This document shows, one piece after another, positions 14,517 to 22,568 of a stretch of DNA of 64,000 nucleotides. Each line of letters begins with the position of its first letter. The stretch's first letter is position 1. The position numbers and the translations under genes are program-made. The DNA comes from JAGSPQ01 sp038206395 (lineage in GTDB: Bacteria; Myxococcota; Myxococcia; Myxococcales; Myxococcaceae), in the NCBI GenBank assembly GCA_038206395.1, contig JBBRAX010000026.1, positions 31,381 to 95,380 on the forward strand, written 5' to 3'. The notes beneath the pieces were generated by a model. The model had not been told where the DNA came from. It searched no databases and was given only the letters and a program-made list of their open reading frames with translations.

Positions 14517-17101
14517 TCGATGGTGACCAGCACGAACTTGTTGTTGAGGTCCTTCTTGATGAGGGTGACTGTTTTGTCGGGCCCCACCGCGCCCTTGAGG
14601 ATGCCCAGCCGCGCGTGCTCGACCAGCGCCCACTCGCGGCCCGGCTGCGCCGCGTACTGGAACAGCAGGTTGTTGTCCTTGATCTGCTTCACGGTGTTCC
14701 GCGAGTAGAAGGTCTCGCCGCGCCAGTTCATCAAGAACGAGGCGATCGGCTCTTCGGGCTTGCGGCCCTGGTAGTACGCCCAGAACTGATCGCGCTGCGT
14801 CCAGTGGTGCGAGAGGTCGACCCAGTGGCTCCAGCTGAACCAGAAGGCCCACAGGCACGCGGCCGCGACGCCCGTCGCAAACATCGCCACCTTCGCGCGG
14901 GCCAGCGCCTGGAACATCAGCAGAATGCCAAAGGCGGTGAAGCCGAAGCCCATCACCTCTTTCGCGTTCGCCACTTCGGCCAGCGCGCCCCACAGCGGGT
15001 CGGGCTGACCCGAGGCCTGCAGTGCGGCACCGGCGCCGGCAGCTGCGAGCCCTGCTCCACCGATGACGAGCGCGAGCACCCACAGCGACGCGCGGCTTTC
15101 ATTGGCCGGGCGCAGCGCCTCGAACACCACGAAGCCTGCGGTGGCGAGAATGCCGAGGCCGACCATCAGCAGCGCTGGGCTCGAGCCACCCGACATCACC
15201 GCCAGCAGCGCGCCGGCGCCCATCAACGTGACGAGCAGCGCGAGGGCGCGGAAGAAGGGAGACCGCTTGGTGCCAAAGGCTTCGAAGGCGAGGTAGCCGC
15301 CGACGCCCAGCAGCGCGATGACGACCAGGTCACCGACCGACAACGGCCGCGTGCTCCAGAACTGCACCGGGTTGGTGGTGAGGAAGGTCGGGTACGGGCG
15401 GTCGTAGTTGTAGACGAAGAGGTCGGTGAAGTTCTTGGGGTTGCCCGAGAGGTCCTTGCCGACCAAGAGAAGCAACGGCAGCCCGAACATCAGCGACAGC
15501 GCGTGCTTCCTGATGCCTTCCGTCCATACCTTGTCCAGGTAGATGCCGATCAGAATCGCCATCGGCGGCAGCATCGGGAACACGTAGTGGTGGAACTTGG
15601 TCGCCGACGCGCCGATGAGCGCGAAGCTGAAGACGAGCCAGATGGTCGCGAGCGCGCCGACGTTGTCGACGCCCTTGTTGCTGCGCAGCTTCAGGTTCGC
15701 GACCACCGTGAGCCCGCCCGGGACGAGCAGCACCCAGGGGTAGATGGCGAAGCCGCCCTGCTCGATGAAGTAGATGAAGGTGCCGCCCGGCGTGGTGGTG
15801 TGAACGCCTGCGCCGAGGCGCGCGAGGTGGTCGTGAATGAGGAAGCGGTACCAGAACAGCTTTCCTTCATCGTCCACGCTCTCGAAGGTGAACATCGCGT
15901 GGTACCAGGGCGCCGCGATCGCGAAGAAAAGGAACACGCCCGTACCGAACCGCATCTCGTAGAACTTGCCCCACAGCACGGGCATCTCTTCCTGGTCGCG
16001 CACCCAGTTGGCGAGCACGTAGAGGATGAAGCCAATCGCGAGCAGCCCGACGCCGATGCCGAGGTTGCGCACCGCCTGGGTGGCCGAGAGGCCGGCGACG
16101 AGAACGGAAAGGGCCGCTCCGGCGATCGCCTGCGGCATCAGCGGCTGCGCGCGATCGACCACCTTGCCCAGCAGGTACGCCGAGACGCCGAAGAACGCGA
16201 AGACCGCAGGGGTGAGCCCGTAATACTTGTCGCCGAAGATGACGTAGGTCAGGGCCCACGCGAAGGCCGCCGCAGCGACGGCGACGAACAGGGGCATGCC
16301 CGCGCGCTTGAAGAACCAGCGGGCGTGCTTTTCCATCGCCCCTTCGTTCCACGGGATGACGCAGAGCACGGCGAACAGAATCAGGATGACGCCGGGGATG
16401 CCGAAGCCCAGCAGGCCCTTGGCGAGCGTGCCGGTCGCGCAGAAGACGTAGAACGCGTACCACCAGACCGTGCGGTGCTTCGTGTTCTTGTCGAGCAGGC
16501 CGACCATCGCGCACGCCATCGCGCAGACCATCGAGCAGACGACGGGGTTGTCGGTGACGGCCTGGCGCGCGAGCAGGAACCACATCGGCATCGTCGCGAG
16601 CGCGAAGATGGTGGCCAGCGCGGCGCGGGCGCTGACGACGCGCGCCATCGCCCACGCGAGCAGGCCGATCGCCAGCACCGAGAAGAGCGCGAAGGGCATC
16701 CGGAAGCCCCACTCGCTGTAGTGGCCGAGCTCGCCCTGCCCCTGGGGGATGCTCGAGCCGGCGATCTGCATGCCCAGCGCCTGCATCCACATCGTGAAGG
16801 CGGGCTTGCTGAAGAACCACGCGTTTTCCCAGTACGGGTGCAGGTAGTCGCGCCGCTGAATCATTTCGCGCGCCACTTCGCCGTAGTGCGTTTCCCACGG
16901 GTCCCAGAGGCCGACCGCGCCCAGGTAGGGGATGAAGAGCAGCGCGGCAAAGGCGACCGCGGCGGCCGTGACGCGGACGGGCAGCGGGTACGCCAGGAAC
17001 TTCTTCACCGACTCGTTGTCGAGCACCGACCGCCCGACGACGGTCTCGGCCAGACCGCGCGTGTCTTCCCCCTGCTTCTTGTCTTCTGCTTCGCTCGCCA
17101 C
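14513..17101 (-). CDS. GT39/ArnT-type membrane glycosyltransferase
   Basis: The product has 862 residues from a GTG at 17101 with GGAG about 8 bases upstream. After a charged N-terminus it is highly hydrophobic, with well over ten membrane segments. The first periplasmic loop has DPWETHYGEVAREM, matching the acidic catalytic loop of the PMT/ArnT superfamily (D-x-x-E with E-x-x-R). These enzymes move a sugar from a polyprenyl-phosphate donor to lipid A, protein or another acceptor on the outer face of the inner membrane. It is longer than ArnT (about 550), with extra helices in the middle and C-terminal third. It heads the operon with the ABC exporter. Confidence 0.88.
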   Translation of the reverse strand: MASEAEDKKQGEDTRGLAETVVGRSVLDNESVKKFLAYPLPVRVTAAAVAFAALLFIPYLGAVGLWDPWETHYGEVAREMIQRRDYLHPYWENAWFFSKPAFTMWMQALGMQIAGSSIPQGQGELGHYSEWGFRMPFALFSVLAIGLLAWAMARVVSARAALATIFALATMPMWFLLARQAVTDNPVVCSMVCAMACAMVGLLDKNTKHRTVWWYAFYVFCATGTLAKGLLGFGIPGVILILFAVLCVIPWNEGAMEKHARWFFKRAGMPLFVAVAAAAFAWALTYVIFGDKYYGLTPAVFAFFGVSAYLLGKVVDRAQPLMPQAIAGAALSVLVAGLSATQAVRNLGIGVGLLAIGFILYVLANWVRDQEEMPVLWGKFYEMRFGTGVFLFFAIAAPWYHAMFTFESVDDEGKLFWYRFLIHDHLARLGAGVHTTTPGGTFIYFIEQGGFAIYPWVLLVPGGLTVVANLKLRSNKGVDNVGALATIWLVFSFALIGASATKFHHYVFPMLPPMAILIGIYLDKVWTEGIRKHALSLMFGLPLLLLVGKDLSGNPKNFTDLFVYNYDRPYPTFLTTNPVQFWSTRPLSVGDLVVIALLGVGGYLAFEAFGTKRSPFFRALALLVTLMGAGALLAVMSGGSSPALLMVGLGILATAGFVVFEALRPANESRASLWVLALVIGGAGLAAAGAGAALQASGQPDPLWGALAEVANAKEVMGFGFTAFGILLMFQALARAKVAMFATGVAAACLWAFWFSWSHWVDLSHHWTQRDQFWAYYQGRKPEEPIASFLMNWRGETFYSRNTVKQIKDNNLLFQYAAQPGREWALVEHARLGILKGAVGPDKTVTLIKKDLNNKFVLVTID

Positions 17102-17130
17102 GGCGTTTGCTCCACGAAAGTAGGACTTGA

Positions 17131-17156
17131 GGGGCGCTTTCTACCTTCAACGCCCC
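17131..17156 (-). promoter_or_regulatory. inverted repeat with embedded TAGAAA
   Basis: GGGGCG and CGCCCC (6-base arms, 14-base loop) lie between the stop at 17175 and the GTG at 17101. The loop on the minus strand contains TAGAAA, a possible -10 for the glycosyltransferase operon. It could equally be a weak terminator for the gene upstream. Confidence 0.25.
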
Positions 17157-17174
17157 GTCGCGGAAGCCATATCT

Positions 17175-18377
17175 CTACTTCTTCGCCAGCGAGATCTTGA
17201 TCGCGTACTTCGCGAGCTCGGGGTTCACGGGCTTGAACTCGAAGGCGCCGGCCCCAGAGGTGACGGTGAAGGACGCTGACGACGCGGGGGACCGCGCATC
17301 GACGGACGACGCGGCGGCCAGCAGCTCGACCAACGCGGGCAGCTCGTCCGCGCGGCGAAGGAACTTCTCGAGCGAGGCGACTGAGCCGACCCCGCTGTGC
17401 TTCGCGGCCAGCTTCGCGATCAGCGGCGCGCGTTCGTCGTCGGGAAGGTCGGCGACTTTGCGCAAATCGGCATTCATCGCGCGAAGGGACATCAGCTGCC
17501 AGCCGAGCAGCTGGGGTTTGGGGAACATCGCGGGGGCCGGGCCGATGCGGTCGCGCAGCTCTTTGGGAAGCGTGGCCTGCTGCCTGGGCTCGAGCTCGAA
17601 GCCATAGACTTCGATGCCGGCAATGACGGCTTCGTCACGAAGCATGGCGCTGTTGGTGCGCATCGAGGTCCAGATGGCCTCGAGCGAGCCGTGGAACTTC
17701 TTGCGCTGGGCCGCGTCGGCCTGAACGACGGCCTCGACGCAGGCGGGGTAGATGATTCGCAGGTTGGTGACGGCAGCCATGGTGCCCGCCAGCGCTCCGC
17801 CCCACGAGAGATCGCGGCAGCTGGCGATGACGTCGGCGCAGGTCTCGAAGGCGAGCCCGAACTGCCCCGTTGCCGTCTGCGCCCGAACTTCCCAGCCAAG
17901 AATCTTCGCCGCCTGGGTCCACGGAGCAAACTGCACCTGCTGCCGCTGGTGACCCGCGGTGAAGATGTTCTCGGGCAGGCCCGCGCTGTCCGACCGCGAG
18001 CACGCCATCAGCCCGCGCGCCCAGGCCAGCGCGTTGTGCGGGGTGACGATGGCGAGGCATTCGTCGGGGATTCTGCCGCGCGGCGCGTTGGGGGCGCGAA
18101 ACGCCTTGCAGGCCTCGGGCTCGTCATTGAGGTTCAGGTCGATGTAGCTGTCGAGGCGAGGCTCGGCGCACTTGCCGAAAGAGCCGACGGTCTGCGACGA
18201 CGCGTGGGCGGGGCGCGTGCGCAGCTCGAGCACCATTTCCATCGTGTCTTCGAGGAACCCGCTGGCGGCCTGCGCGACCCGCATGCGGAAGGCGAAAGCA
18301 GAGGCGACTGCGGCGATCGCGAGCAGCACGACTCCGCCCGACACGAAGGGCCACAGCTTCCGGCGGCGGGTTTTCAC
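17175..18377 (-). CDS. membrane-anchored protein of unknown function
   Basis: The product has 400 residues from a GTG at 18377. This start is favoured because the -10-like TAGAGT ends 8 bases upstream and the protein then begins with KTRRRKLWP before one membrane helix (about residues 9-30), giving an N-in anchor and a large periplasmic part. That part is helical and has Cys residues at several places (EACKAF, DECLAIV, ACSR, ETCADVIASC), possibly disulfides. I recognise no domain. It resembles large extracytoplasmic proteins common in myxobacteria. It is divergent from the secreted esterase. Confidence 0.75.
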   Translation of the reverse strand: MKTRRRKLWPFVSGGVVLLAIAAVASAFAFRMRVAQAASGFLEDTMEMVLELRTRPAHASSQTVGSFGKCAEPRLDSYIDLNLNDEPEACKAFRAPNAPRGRIPDECLAIVTPHNALAWARGLMACSRSDSAGLPENIFTAGHQRQQVQFAPWTQAAKILGWEVRAQTATGQFGLAFETCADVIASCRDLSWGGALAGTMAAVTNLRIIYPACVEAVVQADAAQRKKFHGSLEAIWTSMRTNSAMLRDEAVIAGIEVYGFELEPRQQATLPKELRDRIGPAPAMFPKPQLLGWQLMSLRAMNADLRKVADLPDDERAPLIAKLAAKHSGVGSVASLEKFLRRADELPALVELLAAASSVDARSPASSASFTVTSGAGAFEFKPVNPELAKYAIKISLAKK

Positions 18378-18385
18378 GGCCGGGC

Positions 18386-18391
18386 ACTCTA
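18386..18391 (-). promoter_or_regulatory. putative -10 element (TAGAGT), leaderless type
   Basis: TAGAGT on the minus strand ends 8 bases before the GTG at 18377; no Shine-Dalgarno is visible. Confidence 0.4.
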
Positions 18392-18460
18392 CGGCCCGTT
18401 GCGTCGGCCGGTCACGCACCGCCTGCTCCAGCTGCGCACATCACCCGCGGTTTGCGGTGA

Positions 18461-18466
18461 TAACCT
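18461..18466 (+). promoter_or_regulatory. putative -10 element (TAACCT), leaderless type
   Basis: TGATAACCT resembles an extended -10. It ends 8 bases before the ATG at 18475, with no Shine-Dalgarno between. Confidence 0.5.
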
Positions 18467-18474
18467 CTGCCGCC

Positions 18475-20079
18475 ATGCTTGCGACCTTCGCGGTGCTGCT
18501 GGTGCTGGCGCAGAAAGACGATGTGCTGGTCGAGAAGCCCATCAACACCACCGACGCCGGGTACGGGTTCCTGGTGTACGTGCCGCCCGGGTATTCGACG
18601 TCGACAGCGAGGCACTCGCTCGTCCTCTTCCTTCACGGCGCAGGCGAGGTCGGCGCCGGCATGGGCTCCGAGCTCTTCGACGAGATGACGGCGCATGGCG
18701 CGGCGAAGCTGCTGAAGACGGGAGCCACGATCACCACGGACGACGCGGGCCTGCGCGAGGCGCGCAACGGCAGCCGGATCTTCGCGAACGACGACGCGAT
18801 CGTGATTTCTCCGCAGTCGCCGGCGTGGTGGGACGCGGGGAAGCTCAACGACTTCCTCACCTGGGTGATGCACCACTACCGGGTGAACCCGCGGCGCATC
18901 TACATCACTGGCATCAGCATGGGTGGGGGCGGAACGTGGGACTACACGGCGGGCCAGGGACGCTACCGCGTCGCGGCGGCGCTGCCGGTGTGCGGAGCGT
19001 CGGGCGGCGGCTCCGGGCTTCGCTTCACCAACACGCAGGTCTGGGCGTTTCATTCGTGGGGCGATGGCACGGTGCCCAGCGCGAACAGCGTCAACTGGGT
19101 CTCGAACATCGGCGACACGCTCGCGGGCACGAACATCCCCACGGTGCTCACGGGGTACCCGCATGTGAATGGCGTCGTGACCAGCCCCGCGGCGCAGACG
19201 ATGACGGCCGTCTACACGGATGCGGGGTTCAGCTGGTCGCCGGGGTCGAACGCCGACGGTGGCTCGTCGCTGCGGCTGACGCTCTACACCGACAACAGCC
19301 ACGACTCGTGGACGCGCACGTACAACAACCCCGACGCGTGGAAGTGGTTGTTCCGCGCGCGGTCGGTGGTGGATCCGAAGCTCGAGAACGCGCTGGTGGT
19401 CGATGACCTCGACGACGGCTTCAGCGCAGACGGTGGCTGGGCGCGGCTGCAGCCCGCGGCTGGCGGGTTCTATGCGTGGGAGACGCTCGAGGCGAACCTG
19501 AACACCCAGCCGACGGCGCGGTTCCAGGCGACCGTGCCGATGGCGGGCGTGTACGGGGTGGTCGCGAGCGGGCTCGGTGGGTCCAATCGCACCGTCTGCG
19601 TCGTCGACGTGTCGTCTGCTTCCGGCACTGCGGCGCTGTCGTGGGACCAACGCGATGGTGGCGTCGCGTCACTGGGCACCGTGCCGATGTCCGGGGCGGT
19701 GTCGTTGACGCTTCGTTCGACCGCGGCGGCGGGGTTCTTGTCCGCTGACGCGATCGGACTGGTGTGGGTCGGGCCGATCGACGCGGGCGTGCTGGATCCG
19801 CCCGTCGGCGATGCGGGCACGACCGACGCAGGGTCGATGGGCATGGATGCAGGCGCTTCGGACGCAGGCACGGTCATCGACGCGGGCACGCCGGCCACCG
19901 CGGATGGAGGCACGGGCGCACCACCGCCGCCGACCGATGGCGGCGGCTTCGGAACTCCGAACGGGATGACGGGAAGCTGCGGCTGCTCGTCGACGTCGTC
20001 GCCGCTGATGTTCGCGATGCTCGGGCTGCTCGCGCTCGCCCGTCGACGTCGGTTCGGCCCAGGTCCAGTCGAGCGATGA
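18475..20079 (+). CDS. secreted esterase with golvesin-like domain and MYXO-CTERM tail
   Basis: The product has 534 residues from the ATG at 18475; the frame is open upstream but that part is non-coding in character. A signal peptide (MLATFAVLLVLA) leads into an alpha/beta hydrolase like secreted esterases/PHB depolymerases: LFLHGAGE (oxyanion region, about 52), GISMGGGGTW (nucleophile Ser about 148) and SHDSWTRTYNNPDAW with the likely catalytic His (about 277). Residues about 308-435 (DDGFS...GGW) resemble the golvesin/xanthan-lyase-associated C-terminal domain. A DAG-rich linker and CGC-helix-RRRR tail complete a MYXO-CTERM protein, expected at the cell surface. The ester substrate is unknown. 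Confidence 0.85.
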   Translation: MLATFAVLLVLAQKDDVLVEKPINTTDAGYGFLVYVPPGYSTSTARHSLVLFLHGAGEVGAGMGSELFDEMTAHGAAKLLKTGATITTDDAGLREARNGSRIFANDDAIVISPQSPAWWDAGKLNDFLTWVMHHYRVNPRRIYITGISMGGGGTWDYTAGQGRYRVAAALPVCGASGGGSGLRFTNTQVWAFHSWGDGTVPSANSVNWVSNIGDTLAGTNIPTVLTGYPHVNGVVTSPAAQTMTAVYTDAGFSWSPGSNADGGSSLRLTLYTDNSHDSWTRTYNNPDAWKWLFRARSVVDPKLENALVVDDLDDGFSADGGWARLQPAAGGFYAWETLEANLNTQPTARFQATVPMAGVYGVVASGLGGSNRTVCVVDVSSASGTAALSWDQRDGGVASLGTVPMSGAVSLTLRSTAAAGFLSADAIGLVWVGPIDAGVLDPPVGDAGTTDAGSMGMDAGASDAGTVIDAGTPATADGGTGAPPPPTDGGGFGTPNGMTGSCGCSSTSSPLMFAMLGLLALARRRRFGPGPVER

Positions 20080-20149
20080 GCCGCCGCTGCGGCACGTGAT
20101 CAAGCGGCAGGTCCTTCGCCGAACCTCTGCGGGGTCAGACACTCCGCGT

Positions 20150-20193
20150 TCGAGGGACAACATCATCCCTCGACTTCTCTCGGGATAAACGGG
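20150..20193. repeat. intergenic palindromic repeat, copy 1
   Basis: TCGAGGGA (20150-20157) and TCCCTCGA (20166-20173) are perfect inverted arms. They lead into CTCGGGATAAACGGG at 20179-20193, which matches 14 of 15 bases of 58235-58249. It lies in the gap between the esterase and the next gene. Confidence 0.5.
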
Positions 20194-20201
20194 CACGGGT
20201 G

Positions 20202-20207
20202 TAAGGT
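20202..20207 (+). promoter_or_regulatory. putative -10 element (TAAGGT), leaderless type
   Basis: TAAGGT ends 10 bases before the ATG at 20218; no Shine-Dalgarno is present. Confidence 0.4.
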
Positions 20208-20217
20208 CCCGCGCCGG

Positions 20218-20694
20218 ATGCACGTGCTCTTCACGAAGCTGTCGGACCTCAGGCACCGGGTCGAGGTCATCCGCGCCGACGGCACGCGCGAGAAGGCGGA
20301 CCTCGAGACGAAGACATTCCTCGTTCACGACTTCGTGCACTACGCGGTCGAGAGCCTGGCCGGGATGACGTCGGGCTTCTTCGGCACGCTCGCCGCCGGA
20401 GCCCCGCTCCGTCTTCTCAACGACGCCAACGCCACCTGGGATCCCGATTCGCAGATCGGACTCGCAGAATCGATCGTCGGCCCGATGCAGAGCGTGATGA
20501 AGGGCCGCCTCGACGCCAACGGCCTCATCTCTGGCCTCGACGGCATGTTCACCGCGACCAACAAGCAGCGCCCGAACTGGGTGAACGCCGCCTTCGTCGC
20601 GCAGGTGCAGGCCGAGTACGACCGCCTCTGGGGCGCGTGGCGCGCGACGCCGTTTCAGGGCCAGCTGACGCTCGTCTGGCCGAAGAAGAAATGA
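20218..20694 (+). CDS. conserved-looking protein of unknown function
   Basis: The product has 158 residues, soluble, with no signal peptide, no Cys pairs and no recognised motif. The N-terminus (MHVLFTKLSD...VEVIRADG) looks like a beta-hairpin and residues about 35-65 are helical with FVHYAVE. Its stop overlaps the start of the radical SAM gene (ATGA), so the two are almost certainly co-translated. A role as an accessory, substrate-binding or regulatory partner of that enzyme is inferred from coupling only. Confidence 0.8.
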   Translation: MHVLFTKLSDLRHRVEVIRADGTREKADLETKTFLVHDFVHYAVESLAGMTSGFFGTLAAGAPLRLLNDANATWDPDSQIGLAESIVGPMQSVMKGRLDANGLISGLDGMFTATNKQRPNWVNAAFVAQVQAEYDRLWGAWRATPFQGQLTLVWPKKK

Positions 20695-22568
20695 AGCGCC
20701 TCAAGCTGGTGCAGCTGCCCGTGCCTCCGCCTGCCGCGTTGGCCGCCACCGGCAACGTGCCGCTGGCCGCCGGCTGTCTCGGAGTCGCCGCGCGCGTTCA
20801 CGGCCTCGGCCAACACCTGCAAATCGAAGTGCTCGCCCCCAGCGTCACCGACGCTTACGGCGACACCCGCCTCGCCGAGCTGATCGCCAAAGACGAGCCC
20901 GACTTCCTCGGCCTGTCCCTCTACCTCTGGAGCTCCGAGCGCAGCCTTCACCTCGCCCGCGAAGTGAAGAAGCGGTCGCCCCGCACCAAGGTGCTCATCG
21001 GCGGCCCCGAGGTCGGCCCCGACAACCCGTTCATCCTCGGGCAGGACGGCTACGACGTCGCCGTCACCGGTGAAGCCGAAGACACCTTCTCGGCGCTGAT
21101 GACGAAGCTCGCCGCCTGCGAAGACGTCGCCGGAATGCCGAACGTCGCCGTCCGCGGAAAATCCGGCCTGCTTCCCTTCGGCCCCGCTGCCAACGCCAAC
21201 TTCGCGCTCACCCAATACCCGTCGCCGTATGTCGAAGGGCTGGTGCCGGTCGACCCCGAGCGCTCGACCTACCTCGAGACCGTGCGCGGCTGCAGATCGC
21301 ACTGCACCTTCTGCTTCTACCCGCGCAGCAGCAGCGTGCTTCGCGTGCTCGACGTCGAACGCAGCGCGCAGCTGATCGCCACCCTTCGCGACAAGGGCGC
21401 GCGCGAGGTCGTCTTCCTCGACCCGACCTTCAACCACCGCCCCGACTTCGAGGCGCTGCTCGACGCGCTCGCCGAAGTGAACCGCGACCGCACGATGACC
21501 TTCTTCGGTGAAATCCGCGCCGAAGGCCTCACGCCCGCCCACGCCGCGCAGCTGGCGAAGGCCGGCTTCACCAAGCTCGAAATCGGGCTGCAGTCGGTGA
21601 ACCGCGAGACGCTGAAGCGGGTGAAGCGCGGAGGCAGCCCCGAGAAGGTCGCCGCGGCCGCGAAGATGCTGCACGACGTCGGCATCGAGCTGCTCGTCGA
21701 CTTGATCGTCGGACTTCCCGGCGACACCTCCGACGACGTGATGCGCGGCATCGACTTCCTCGGAGCGCACGGCCTCGGCGACGAAGCCCAGGTGTTCGCG
21801 CTGTCACTGCTGCCTGGCACCGCGATGCGCACCGACGCGAAGAAAGACGGCGTCGAGTTCGACCCCGCCCCGCCCTACCGCGTGCTGCAGACCTCGACGA
21901 TGAACCGCGACACGCTGCGTTCGACGCTCGAGCGCGCCGAAGTGCAGCTGAACCGCCGCCTCGACGAGCAGCCCCGCCCGCACCTTGTTGACCGTGCCGC
22001 GCGCCTCGACATGCCCGACGTCTTCCAGCTCGGTGAGCCCGCGTCGCCCGGCGCGCAGCACGTCTCGCTGTGGTGCGACGCGCCGGACCTCTTCGAGCAG
22101 CGAGACGCGATTGGCAAAGCGGTCGACGCGCGGCTGGCGATCGACCCGTACGCCACGCTCGACATCGTGCTGGTGGCGCGCCGCAACTTCCCGCTCGACC
22201 TCCTCGATTCCGTTCGCGCGAAGCTCGCCGCGGGCACGCAGTCATATCTCTCGCGCACGCTCGCCCTGCGCGGCGAAGACCTGCAGCGGCGCATCACCGT
22301 CGTCGTGCCGCAGGACTCGCACGCCACCGCCGATTGGATTGACGCCGCGCGCGACGTGGTGCCCGTGTTCCGAGATCAGACGCTGCGCCAGGCCGCTGCG
22401 GATGCCGAAGCGCTCGGTGACACGTTGCCCTGCGCCCGCATCGTCGGTGACGCGTCAGACCCGGCCGACTGGCGCCGCCTCAACGACGTCGCCGACCCCG
22501 CGTCGGTCGCCTTTGCCGATCGCGTGCTCGAGATTCGCTGGCTGCACCGCCTGCTCGCCGTGGCTTAG
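20691..22568 (+). CDS. B12-binding-domain radical SAM enzyme
   Basis: The product has 625 residues from the ATG at 20691, which overlaps the upstream stop codon. The N-terminal part (about 1-160) has a Rossmann-like cobalamin-binding fold (GGPEVGPDNP; GEAEDTFSAL) but I see no clear DxHxxG, so cobalamin may bind without His ligation. CRSHCTFC at about 201-208 is the CX3CX2C cluster motif, and a full radical SAM barrel follows to about 430 (FLDPTFNHR; EIGLQSVN; GLPGDT). The C-terminal 190 residues are unassigned. It should generate a 5'-deoxyadenosyl radical, probably for methylation or rearrangement of an unknown substrate. Confidence 0.9.
   Translation: MKRLKLVQLPVPPPAALAATGNVPLAAGCLGVAARVHGLGQHLQIEVLAPSVTDAYGDTRLAELIAKDEPDFLGLSLYLWSSERSLHLAREVKKRSPRTKVLIGGPEVGPDNPFILGQDGYDVAVTGEAEDTFSALMTKLAACEDVAGMPNVAVRGKSGLLPFGPAANANFALTQYPSPYVEGLVPVDPERSTYLETVRGCRSHCTFCFYPRSSSVLRVLDVERSAQLIATLRDKGAREVVFLDPTFNHRPDFEALLDALAEVNRDRTMTFFGEIRAEGLTPAHAAQLAKAGFTKLEIGLQSVNRETLKRVKRGGSPEKVAAAAKMLHDVGIELLVDLIVGLPGDTSDDVMRGIDFLGAHGLGDEAQVFALSLLPGTAMRTDAKKDGVEFDPAPPYRVLQTSTMNRDTLRSTLERAEVQLNRRLDEQPRPHLVDRAARLDMPDVFQLGEPASPGAQHVSLWCDAPDLFEQRDAIGKAVDARLAIDPYATLDIVLVARRNFPLDLLDSVRAKLAAGTQSYLSRTLALRGEDLQRRITVVVPQDSHATADWIDAARDVVPVFRDQTLRQAAADAEALGDTLPCARIVGDASDPADWRRLNDVADPASVAFADRVLEIRWLHRLLAVA

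Noticed and set aside
14615..17200. 861-residue open frame on the plus strand
   Set aside because: It lies exactly opposite the GT39-type gene, is Arg/Glu/His-rich without any motif, and reflects the high-GC third positions of the real gene.
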